This document shows positions 57,896-64,000 of a stretch of 64,000 bases of DNA, one piece after another (within the stretch, counting starts at the first letter, position 1; the number at the start of each line of letters is the position of its first letter). Both the position numbers and the translations under genes were made by a program. Origin of the DNA: Microbacterium oxydans (GTDB lineage Bacteria; Actinomycetota; Actinomycetes; Actinomycetales; Microbacteriaceae); NCBI RefSeq assembly GCF_006540085.1, contig NZ_BJOG01000001.1, positions 372,001 to 436,000 on the forward strand, written 5' to 3'. The notes beneath the pieces are model-generated. The model worked only from the letters and a program-made list of their open reading frames with translations. It searched no databases and was not told where the DNA came from.

Positions 57896-59212
57896 TCAGC
57901 CGGCGAGGGGCAGGGTGAGGACGAAGCGTGCGCCGCCCCAGCGGGAGTCGTCGACCACGAGGGTGCCGCGGGCGGAGCCGGCGATTCCTCGGGCGATCGC
58001 GAGGCCGAGGCCGCTGCCTCCGGCGTCACGGCTGCGGGCCTCGTCGAGCCGGACGAAGCGCTCGAAGATCCGCTCCCGCTCCTCGGCGAGAACCCCGGCT
58101 CCGTCGTCTTCCACCGTCACGAACACGTATCCGTCCGAGGGGATCACCGCGATCGCCACCCGACCTCGACTGTGGCGGGCGGCATTGTCTGCGAGGTTGC
58201 GCACCAGCTGGCCGAGCAGGCGCGGGTCGCCGTGCACCCGTGCGGCATGGATGCCGGTACCGTCGACGTCGAGCCCCGCCGCGCGGAGTCGGCGCACCTC
58301 GCCGAGCGCGATGTCGTCGAGGTCGACCGCCTCGTCGAGCGTGCTCGCACCCTCGTCGAGGCGGGCGAGAAGCAGCAGCGATTCGACGATGCCCTGCAGT
58401 CGGAGCCCCTCTTCCGAGACGACCTCTGCGAGCTCGCCGATGCTGGTGACCTCGGGGTGGGCCTGGGCGAGCTCTGCGTGCTGACGGATGGTCGCAAGGG
58501 GAGAGCGCAGCTCGTGCGAGGCGTCGGACACGAAGCGTCGCTGAGCGGTGGCTGCGGCATCGAGGCGGTTGAGCATGCCGTTCATGGTGGTCGCGAGGGC
58601 AGCGATCTCATCCGCCGTCTCGGGCACCGGCACCCGCTGGTGCAGGCGTTCGGCAGTGATGCCGTCGACCTCTTCGCGGATGCGTTCCACCGGACGCAGC
58701 GCGCGACCCACGACCAGCCAGGTGGTCACGGCCACGAGCAGCAGCAGCAGCGGGACCGCGATGGCGAGCAACGTCGCGACCGTCGCCAGGGTCTCTGCGT
58801 CGTCGTCCATCGAGACCGCGAGCACGAGCGTCTGATCGCCGTCGATGTCTTCCGAGACCACCAGGACGGTGTCGCCGTCGACGGTGGTCGTCTGCGGGTC
58901 GTCGTCGGCGGGGAGCGGGGTCGAACCCAGTTTGTCGCGAGCCTCCTCGCTCGCGGCACGTACCGAGCCGTCCGGACCGAGGATCTGCAGGATCTCGTCT
59001 TCGAGAGCGTCCACCCCCTTGCCGCCCGGCCCGCCGGCACGTTCGGCGAGCTCGCTGAGCCGCTGTTCCGCAGCGCGCTCGGTGCTGCTGTGGATGCTCG
59101 CGCTCAGCACACCGTAGAACGAGAAGGCTCCGATCAGCAGGGCGACGGCGACGACGACGGTGGCACCGAGTGTGGTCCTGCCGCGCACCGTGCGCCAGCT
59201 GCGGTTAGCCAC
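57896..59212 (-). CDS. Two-component sensor histidine kinase
   Basis: A 438-residue membrane kinase. Helix 1 is near residue 15-36 (LGATVVVAVALLIGAFSFYG). A sensor loop of about 100 residues outside follows (LSELAERAGGPGGKG... DGDTVLVVSEDI), then helix 2 (LLAIAVPLLLLLVAVTTWLV, about 145-168) and HAMP (RALRPVERIREEVDGITAER). The HisKA site is SDASHELRSPLATIR with His near 232. The ATP domain has VRNLADNAARHSRG (N box), VTVEDDGAGV (G1) and GGSGLGLAIA (G2). GTG 59212 overlaps the response regulator by 8 bp; the frame to 59263 adds no helix. Phosphorylates the OmpR-type partner. Confidence 0.93.
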   Translation of the reverse strand: MANRSWRTVRGRTTLGATVVVAVALLIGAFSFYGVLSASIHSSTERAAEQRLSELAERAGGPGGKGVDALEDEILQILGPDGSVRAASEEARDKLGSTPLPADDDPQTTTVDGDTVLVVSEDIDGDQTLVLAVSMDDDAETLATVATLLAIAVPLLLLLVAVTTWLVVGRALRPVERIREEVDGITAERLHQRVPVPETADEIAALATTMNGMLNRLDAAATAQRRFVSDASHELRSPLATIRQHAELAQAHPEVTSIGELAEVVSEEGLRLQGIVESLLLLARLDEGASTLDEAVDLDDIALGEVRRLRAAGLDVDGTGIHAARVHGDPRLLGQLVRNLADNAARHSRGRVAIAVIPSDGYVFVTVEDDGAGVLAEERERIFERFVRLDEARSRDAGGSGLGLAIARGIAGSARGTLVVDDSRWGGARFVLTLPLAG

Positions 59213-59882
59213 CGTCGGCCGCCAGTCGATAGCCCGCACCGCGGATGGTCTCGATGGCCTCACGACCGAACGGCTTGTCGAGTTTGCGGCGGAGGTGCCC
59301 GACGTAGACCTCGACGATGTTGGGGTCGCCGTCGAAGTCGTCGTCCCAGACGCCGTCGATGAGGGCGCGCTTCGACAGCACCTGCCCGCGATGACGCATG
59401 AGGTACTCGAGCACGGAGAACTCCCGAGCGGTGAGGCTCACCGGGGTCTCGCCGCGCCAGACCCGGTGTGCGGCAGGGTCGAGCCGCAGATCGCCCGCCT
59501 CCAGGATCGCCGGGCGGGCGACGGCTCCACGGCGCACGAGGGCGCGGAGCCGTGCGACGAGGATCGCGAACGAGAACGGCTTGGTGACGTAGTCGTCGGC
59601 TCCGGTCTCGAGTGCCTCGACCTGGTCCCACTCGCCGTCCTTCGCGGTGAGCATCAGCACGGGCGTCCAGTTCTCCTCGGCGCGCAGTGCTTCGCAGACC
59701 TTCCATCCGCTCATGCCCGGCATCATCAGGTCGAGCACGATCGCGTCGTACCGCGTCTCGCGTGCACGCCAGAGTCCGTCGACGCCGTTGTGCGCGACGT
59801 CGACCGCGAAGCCCTCGGCCTCGAGCCCGCGGCGCACGCCTTCGGCCAGGCGCACCTCGTCGTCAACCACCAGGATCCGCAT
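59205..59882 (-). CDS. OmpR/PhoB-type response regulator
   Basis: A 225-residue regulator. The receiver starts ILVVDDEVRLAEGVRRGLEA (Asp pair at 7-8), the phosphorylation Asp is near residue 51 in AIVLDLMMPGMSGWKVCEAL, Thr/Lys residues are in MLTAKDGEWDQ and GADDYVTKPFSFAILVARLR. The winged-helix domain has LTAREFSVLEYLMRHRGQVL, SKRALIDGVWDDDFDGDPNI, VEVYVGHLRRKLD and IETIRGAGYRLA. It is first in the three-gene unit with the kinase and the PepSY-like gene. CTGAA repeats 24 bp upstream suggest autoregulation. Confidence 0.95.
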   Translation of the reverse strand: MRILVVDDEVRLAEGVRRGLEAEGFAVDVAHNGVDGLWRARETRYDAIVLDLMMPGMSGWKVCEALRAEENWTPVLMLTAKDGEWDQVEALETGADDYVTKPFSFAILVARLRALVRRGAVARPAILEAGDLRLDPAAHRVWRGETPVSLTAREFSVLEYLMRHRGQVLSKRALIDGVWDDDFDGDPNIVEVYVGHLRRKLDKPFGREAIETIRGAGYRLAADGG

Positions 59883-59905
59883 TCCTCCAGTGTGGTCGGT
59901 CGACG

Positions 59906-59921
59906 CTGAATCCGGGCTGAA
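59906..59921. promoter_or_regulatory. CTGAA direct repeat upstream of the response regulator gene
   Basis: CTGAA at 59906-59910 and 59917-59921, 11 bp apart (reading TTCAG on the coding strand), 24 bp before the start codon. Matches the repeats at 57840-57865. Confidence 0.62.
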
Positions 59922-59932
59922 GCGGTCGAGGA

Positions 59933-60466
59933 TCAGGTGGAGAGGTGTGCCTGGATCTCGAGGATCACTTCGCCGAGGGCTCCGGAGGAGAGGAGCCCGG
60001 GCCCGAGGGGTCCGGCTGTATCGGTGCCGAGCGGCGGGAGGTGCCGCAGCGCCGCGGCTGCTTCGGGGGAGAGGCGCGCGAGCTGCCAGCGCACCTCTGC
60101 GGCGCGGGCATCGGGTTCGTTCGGGTGCGCCAGCTCGACGCTTTTCGCGGCGTATGCGGCTGCTCCGAGGGCGTGAGCACCCATGTGTGCGACTCCTGCG
60201 GCCTGGGCTGCCGCACGGGCCGCGGCGACGCCGGCGGGGGAGGTGGCGCTGTGGGCGGCGCGTCCAGCGACGAAGCGTCGTCGGATCTCGCCCGCAGCCG
60301 TGAGCTCGCCCCGCGCGAATGCTCGTGCCCTGGCGATGGCGTCACGAGCCCGAGCGTCATCGGGTGCCTCGGCCTCGAACAAGGGCAGTACGCGTTCCGC
60401 GCAGTCAGCCGCCCACACCGCGACGATCCGGCGGTCGGCCTCGGTCATGCCCTGTGGGGTCGTCAT
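59933..60466 (-). CDS. Imm-5-like putative immunity protein
   Basis: A 177-residue soluble, helix- and Ala-rich protein. VWAADCAERVLPLFEAEAPD, RARDAIARARAFARGELTAA, AAHSATSPAGVAAARAAAQA and AHMGAHALGAAAYAAKSVEL match the Imm-5-like family that is often labelled putative immunity protein. Members protect against polymorphic toxins, but many stand alone, as here; no toxin gene is adjacent. ATG 60466 is used; the frame upstream to 60571 lies over the next gene. It starts 3 bp after the DUF6194 gene and is likely co-transcribed with it. Confidence 0.78.
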   Translation of the reverse strand: MTTPQGMTEADRRIVAVWAADCAERVLPLFEAEAPDDARARDAIARARAFARGELTAAGEIRRRFVAGRAAHSATSPAGVAAARAAAQAAGVAHMGAHALGAAAYAAKSVELAHPNEPDARAAEVRWQLARLSPEAAAALRHLPPLGTDTAGPLGPGLLSSGALGEVILEIQAHLST

Positions 60467-60468
60467 GC

Positions 60469-60909
60469 TCACCTCGCCCGGCGCGCGGTGCGGCCGCGTG
60501 CTGCCTCGTGCGCTTCGCGAAGAAGGCTGAGCACCGCATCCGCCGTCCGCTCCGCGGGATTGATCACGCACACCCAGCCGGAAGTGCCGTAGAGCGGATG
60601 CCGGTGGAACACGTCGGCCGCGGTCGGATCGACGTCAGCACCCACGATCGACTCCGTCCTTTCACGCCCGATGTGGATGTTCACCCGGAAGCGCCCCGGA
60701 GTATCCAGGGCGGACGAGGTGTCATCGGGGTAGTCCTTCGTGATGATCGTGCCGTACGGCTGGGTGCGCTCCGGCATCCGCCCATCGGGGGCGTAGTAGA
60801 GGTAGGTGTCTCCCCACGACAGCTCCGGAAAGTCGCTGCCGGCTTCGGGTGTGACGACGAGGACGCCGTCGAGTCCACGGACCGTTTCGATGATCTCCTG
60901 CATTTCCAT
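60469..60909 (-). CDS. DUF6194 family protein
   Basis: A 146-residue protein matching DUF6194: EIIETVRGLDGVLVVTPEAG near the start, GDTYLYYAPDGRMPE, PYGTIITKDYPDD (the conserved FxTIVTKDYPGD-like core), DTPGRFRVNIHIGRER and HPLYGTSGWVCVINPAERT. The family is common in actinobacteria and related to YjbR/DUF-type nucleotide- or DNA-associated folds; its function is unknown. ATG 60909. It lies head to head with a MerR-family gene (62 bp) and runs into the immunity-like gene. Confidence 0.85.
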   Translation of the reverse strand: MEMQEIIETVRGLDGVLVVTPEAGSDFPELSWGDTYLYYAPDGRMPERTQPYGTIITKDYPDDTSSALDTPGRFRVNIHIGRERTESIVGADVDPTAADVFHRHPLYGTSGWVCVINPAERTADAVLSLLREAHEAARGRTARRAR

Positions 60910-60970
60910 CCTTCAATGGTGAGGCGGAAGTGCTTATGTGGACTTGGGTGCGCAAAAGACAGGGGACCGG

Positions 60971-61729
60971 ATGCAGAACCCTCAAGTCATGACGTTCACG
61001 ACGATGCGGCTCGGAATGCTCGTCGGATACTCGACGCAGCAGGTGCGCGACCTCGAGAGTCTCGGCGTCATCCCCGCAGCGGAGCGTGGCGTGAACGGCT
61101 ATCGCCGGTATCGGATGCAGCACGCCACGGCGCTGCGGGCCTATCGTGCGATGGCGGCCGCGCTCGGACCGGTGCCTGCTCGCCGGTTGATGCCCGTATT
61201 GATCGGCGGCTCGATCGAGGATGCCGCCGATCGGATCGACGATCTGCATGCGGACCTCGCCCACGAGCGTTCCCGGGTGCGCGAGGCGCTCAGGGCGCTC
61301 GACATCGCGGTGGCGGAAGCCGACGACGTGTTCGCCGCCGATGACGCGATGACCATCGGCGAGCTCGCCCAGGCTCTCGGCGTGCGCTCCTCGGCACTGC
61401 GCCATTGGGAACGCGCGGGTCTCGTGCATCCGCTTCGTGGCGACACGTCGACCCGTTCGTACGGATCGGTCGCGATCACCGAGGCGCGAGTCGTCGCTGC
61501 CCTTCGCTCCGGCGGTTACGGCATCCCCGCCATCTCACGCATTCTCGATGAGGTGCGCGCGCACGGTCGGACCGGGGAGGTGCAGCGCATCCTCACCGCG
61601 CGCCTGGGCGACCTCACCCGTCGTAGCGTCGCTCTTCTCGGCGCGGCAGGACACCTGCACGACCTGCTCGCCGATCGCTTCGGGGAGCAGGGGCATTCCT
61701 TCACGCCCGACCGCCGACCAGCGCCATGA
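60971..61729 (+). CDS. MerR-family regulator with two helix-turn-helix domains
   Basis: A 252-residue protein with two MerR-type winged helices. The first is MRLGMLVGYSTQQVRDLESL, GVIPAAERGVNGYRRYR (residues about 13-50), the second MTIGELAQALGVRSSALRHW, ERAGLVHPLRGDTSTRSYG (about 128-165). Helical linkers lie between. Most MerR proteins have only one DNA-binding domain plus a dimer helix and effector part, so this tandem form may bind DNA as a monomer. ATG 60971 has AGGGGA ahead; ATG 60989 is an alternative. Its 3' end overlaps the convergent DeoR gene by 29 bp. Confidence 0.83.
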   Translation: MQNPQVMTFTTMRLGMLVGYSTQQVRDLESLGVIPAAERGVNGYRRYRMQHATALRAYRAMAAALGPVPARRLMPVLIGGSIEDAADRIDDLHADLAHERSRVREALRALDIAVAEADDVFAADDAMTIGELAQALGVRSSALRHWERAGLVHPLRGDTSTRSYGSVAITEARVVAALRSGGYGIPAISRILDEVRAHGRTGEVQRILTARLGDLTRRSVALLGAAGHLHDLLADRFGEQGHSFTPDRRPAP

Positions 61730-62450
61730 CCTCCCCGATCAGCGGATTCTCGTCGAGCGGGTCGGTGATGATCGCGGTGACGGCATCGAACGGCAGCACC
61801 GGGTAGCGCGAGGCGGCACCGATCTTCTCCTCGCTCGCCAGCACCACAGTCTCGGCGCATCGCGAGGCGATCGCCCGCTTCGTGACCGCATCGTCGAGCT
61901 CGCCGGTGGTGAGCCCGTGCACGGGGTCGACGCCCGTCGCGCCGACGAAGAACACGTCGGCGGCGAGGTGCTGGATCGCCTCCATCGCGAGACCGCCCCC
62001 GGCCACCAGGGAGTGCCGGGTGAGTTCCCCGCCGATCATGATCACGCGGGCGTCGGAATGCTCGGCCACGGTGAGGGCGACGGCGGGACTCGGGGTGATG
62101 ACCGTGATGCCGGCGCCGGAGGGGAGCAGTCGAGCCATCGCGAGGGTCGTGGTCCCGGCATCCACGACGATCGTCGCTCCGGGACGGACGCGGGCGACGG
62201 CCTGACGCGCGACCCTCTCCTTGCTCTCGGTCGCGACGTCGTGACGTTCGCGCACCGGGGGTTCGGGGGCGGGGTTCGGCAGGGCGCCGCCGTATACGCG
62301 CTGGAGCTTCCCTTCGTCGGCGAGCTCGCGGAGATCCCGGCGGATGGCATCTTCCGACACCCCGAGTTCGTCGGCCACCGCCTTCGCGACGACCCTCCCG
62401 TCGCGGACGAGAAGATCGAGCAGGTGGTCTTTGCGCTGAGCGGCGAGCAT
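61701..62450 (-). CDS. DeoR/GlpR family transcriptional regulator
   Basis: A 249-residue sugar-responsive repressor. The HTH is QRKDHLLDLLVRDGRVVAKA, VADELGVSEDAIRRDLRELA (residues 5-44), then LQRVYGGA, the usual linker. The DeoRC effector domain has ATIVVDAGTTTLAMARLLPS, ALTVAEHSDARVIMIGGELT and VFFVGATGVDPVHGLTTGEL, the signature of phosphorylated-sugar sensing. ATG 62450. It is divergent from the DUF4406 gene with the TGCAC palindrome 18 bp upstream of its own ATG. Confidence 0.93.
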   Translation of the reverse strand: MLAAQRKDHLLDLLVRDGRVVAKAVADELGVSEDAIRRDLRELADEGKLQRVYGGALPNPAPEPPVRERHDVATESKERVARQAVARVRPGATIVVDAGTTTLAMARLLPSGAGITVITPSPAVALTVAEHSDARVIMIGGELTRHSLVAGGGLAMEAIQHLAADVFFVGATGVDPVHGLTTGELDDAVTKRAIASRCAETVVLASEEKIGAASRYPVLPFDAVTAIITDPLDENPLIGEVMALVGGRA

Positions 62451-62467
62451 ATGTTTCCTCACGAAGT

Positions 62468-62481
62468 TGCACGATTGTGCA
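62468..62481. promoter_or_regulatory. TGCAC-GATT-GTGCA palindrome, likely DeoR operator
   Basis: Perfect 5-bp arms around GATT in the 54-bp gap between divergent DeoR and DUF4406 genes. Small palindromes of this sort are typical operators of DeoR-type repressors. Confidence 0.65.
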
Positions 62482-62504
62482 TGATTAAGACTACAGTCAT
62501 CCCC

Positions 62505-62870
62505 ATGACGAAACCACTCCTGATCTTGATCGCCGGCCCGTACCGCTCGGGCACGAACGGTGATCCAGCCCTCATCTCCCGGAATCTCGCCCGTCTCGAG
62601 GAGGCTTCGGGTCCGATCTTCCGCCTCGGACACGTGCCGATGATCGGCGAGTGGGTCGCGCTGCCGATCCTGCGCACGCTCGATGCCGCCGACGCCGAGG
62701 GCGGTGACGTAATGTACGAGACGGCGCACCGACTGCTGCAGCACTGCGACGCCGTCCTGCGGCTGCCGGGGGAGTCGTCCGGCGCCGACAAGGACGTCGA
62801 GATCGCGCTCGATCGCGGGCTCCCGGTCTATCGGTCGCTCGAGGAGATCCCTTCAGCTTCGACTCCGTAG
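62505..62870 (+). CDS. DUF4406 protein (nucleoside 2-deoxyribosyltransferase-like fold)
   Basis: A 121-residue protein of DUF4406. LLILIAGPYRSGTNGDPALI is the N-terminal motif, GHVPMIGEWVALPIL follows near residue 45, and the C-terminal CDAVLRLPGESSGADKDVEI, ALDRGLPVYRSLEEIP is the conserved GxSxGxxxExxxA-like region (here GESSGADKDVEIA). The fold is that of nucleoside 2-deoxyribosyltransferases, but activity is not proven for this family. ATG 62505 is used; an ATG at 62481 is also in frame but overlaps the operator. It is probably the target of the divergent DeoR regulator. Confidence 0.82.
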   Translation: MTKPLLILIAGPYRSGTNGDPALISRNLARLEEASGPIFRLGHVPMIGEWVALPILRTLDAADAEGGDVMYETAHRLLQHCDAVLRLPGESSGADKDVEIALDRGLPVYRSLEEIPSASTP

Positions 62871-62879
62871 GCTGGAGGC

Positions 62880-63056
62880 ATGACCAAGAACCTCTGGACC
62901 ATCCTCGGCGTCATCCTCGCCGTCGTGATCGCGTGGTGGATCGTGAGCGCGCTGTTCTCGGTCCTCGCGTTCATCTTCAAGCTCGGGATCGTCGCGGTCG
63001 TGGCCGTGGTGGTCTTCCTCGTGCTGCGCGGGATCTTCAGCCGCAGCGACGACTGA
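62880..63056 (+). CDS. Small membrane protein, 58 residues
   Basis: A 58-residue protein starting at ATG 62880 (CTGGAGGC ahead), 9 bp after the DUF4406 gene. MTKNLWTILGVILAVVIAWW and FIFKLGIVAVVAVVVFLVLR are two membrane helices joined by a short turn; it ends FSRSDD. It is typical of the tiny hydrophobic proteins of unknown function common in actinobacteria. Probably co-transcribed with the DUF4406 gene. Confidence 0.75.
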   Translation: MTKNLWTILGVILAVVIAWWIVSALFSVLAFIFKLGIVAVVAVVVFLVLRGIFSRSDD

Positions 63057-63063
63057 CCAGACG

Positions 63064-64000
63064 TCACCGCGGGTAGGTTACGCCGCTTAGCTGCTCCGAG
63101 AGGTCCCAGCTGCGCGCGGCATCCGCCGTGCTCCGCAGCGGACGGTACAGGGCCTGCTCGGCCGGAGCGCCGCCCATGTGGCCAGGACCGCGCGGGCCGT
63201 ACAGGCGGCCGGGCAGAGCGGACGACGACGCTGCCGCGAACAGGGCGGGCAACGCGGCGCTCTCGGCCGTGCCGACGATCAGCCCGCGCTGGGACGCCCA
63301 CCGGATCACCCTCACCTCGACGGTGTCGTCGGCGCGACCGAGTTCCGGACGGGCGGCGAGCAGGCTCGTGGGGGCGACTCCGGGGTGGGAGAGGTTCGAC
63401 GTGATGCCCCAGCCGAGCGCTCGGCTGCGCCGGTCGAGTTCGAGCCCGAAGAGTCCGAACGCGATCTTCGACTGCCGGTAGGCCCGCATCCCGTCGTACG
63501 ACTGCTCCCCGTTCGGATCCTGCCAGTCGATCGTTCCGCGGGCCGCGGCCACGCTCACCTGGGAGGTCACGCGCGCCTGCCCGGCGCTGAGCAGGGGGAG
63601 GAGGTGCGCGACCAGGGCGAAGTGCCCGAGATGGTTCGTCCCGTACTGCACCTCGAACCCGTCGACGGTCGTCTGACGGTCAGGCGGGGTCATCACCCCG
63701 GCGTTGTTGATGAGCAGATGCACGGGGCTGCCGTCCCTCCGCATCGCCTCGCCGAATTCCGCCACAGAGTCGAGCGATGAGAGGTCGAGCGGCGACGTCT
63801 GCACCTGCGCATCCGGCGCAGCGTCCCTGATGGTTGCGGCGGCGGCATCCCCCTTCCGCGGATTGCGCACGGGGAGCACGATCTCGGCTCCGGCACGGGC
63901 GAGACGCGTGGCGATGTGCAGGCCGATGCCGTCGCTCCCTCCCGTCACCATCGCACGGCGGCCGGCGAGAGAGGGGATGCGGATGTCGGGGATGCGCGTG
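63064..64000 (-). CDS. Short-chain dehydrogenase/reductase (partial at the 5' end)
   Basis: At least 311 residues of an SDR-family NAD(P)-dependent oxidoreductase; the frame is open to the window edge (RIPDIRIPSLAGRRAMVTGG). The cofactor motif is TGGSDGIGLHIATRLARAGA (TGxxxGIG), NNAGVMTPP near residue 100 (NNAG), and the catalytic Tyr-x-x-x-Lys is YRQSKIAFGLFGLELDRR. The active-site Ser region is VTSQVSVAAARGTIDW. SHPGVAPTSLLAARPELGR is the typical post-catalytic loop. The size and PGVAPT loop fit the retinol dehydrogenase/WW-oxidoreductase-like subgroup. The substrate is unknown. It lies 7 bp from the convergent small membrane protein gene. Confidence 0.9.
   Translation of the reverse strand, partial: TRIPDIRIPSLAGRRAMVTGGSDGIGLHIATRLARAGAEIVLPVRNPRKGDAAAATIRDAAPDAQVQTSPLDLSSLDSVAEFGEAMRRDGSPVHLLINNAGVMTPPDRQTTVDGFEVQYGTNHLGHFALVAHLLPLLSAGQARVTSQVSVAAARGTIDWQDPNGEQSYDGMRAYRQSKIAFGLFGLELDRRSRALGWGITSNLSHPGVAPTSLLAARPELGRADDTVEVRVIRWASQRGLIVGTAESAALPALFAAASSSALPGRLYGPRGPGHMGGAPAEQALYRPLRSTADAARSWDLSEQLSGVTYPR

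Overview
The window comes from a high-GC actinobacterium. Many GTG starts, ATGA/GTGA gene overlaps, the rpsF-ssb-rpsR-rplI cluster, an LAMTG-type wall-anchoring signal and leaderless-looking promoters all point to Microbacteriaceae, most likely Microbacterium (inference; there is no rRNA here to prove it). It is ordinary chromosome: I see no phage, insertion sequence, CRISPR array, tRNA or rRNA.

Layout. 1-3518 (minus): a peptide/nickel-type ABC importer (dppC cut by the window edge, dppB, solute-binding lipoprotein) led by a DUF1684 gene. 3603-4414: a DUF1778/GNAT toxin-antitoxin pair with its own operator. 4431-5803: a TetR regulator divergent from a DUF1761-DUF1905 pair. 6046-12724: membrane and hypothetical proteins, a PH-like membrane gene broken by an in-frame amber codon, a GNAT acetyltransferase and a large Cys-type sulfatase. 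12731-18686: an Lrp-type regulator divergent from a complete dppABCDF operon. 18703-18783 holds a nested 81-bp palindrome. 18847-21532: a lipoprotein, then rpsF-ssb-rpsR-rplI with a terminator. 21561-29861: a WYL regulator and hydrolase, a 1227-residue RND exporter with an inserted coiled coil, an acyltransferase-CapA fusion and an IrrE-like peptidase. 30114-32788: two repetitive secreted proteins, one with seven chaplin-like repeats and a sortase signal. 33036-34719: dnaB, preceded by a cluster of DnaA boxes. 34814-41981: VanZ, DUF1330, an ECF sigma factor with its membrane partner, a ChrB/MFS pair (MFS frameshifted), a methyltransferase, an epoxide hydrolase-like protein and a WYL regulator.

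41976-53528 is the clearest functional block, a hexuronate island. uxaC and a LacI regulator lie on the minus strand. On the plus strand are an ABC sugar importer without ATPase, two TIM-barrel isomerases, a Gfo/Idh/MocA oxidoreductase, a fructuronate reductase-like gene, mannonate dehydratase and gluconokinase. The genes overlap by 4 bp almost throughout, and a large palindrome lies between the two arms. Together they would import a uronate-containing sugar and convert it to 2-keto-3-deoxygluconate.

53555-64000: an Lrp/LysE pair; a chimeric pseudogene (beta-lactamase-like 5' end joined to the 3' end of an L-rhamnose mutarotase gene); a secreted protein; an S4 RNA-binding protein; an OmpR/histidine kinase/PepSY-like operon with matching direct repeats at two promoters; an immunity-like protein; DUF6194; a double-MerR protein; a DeoR regulator divergent from a DUF4406 protein; a 58-residue membrane protein; and a short-chain dehydrogenase that runs off the end.
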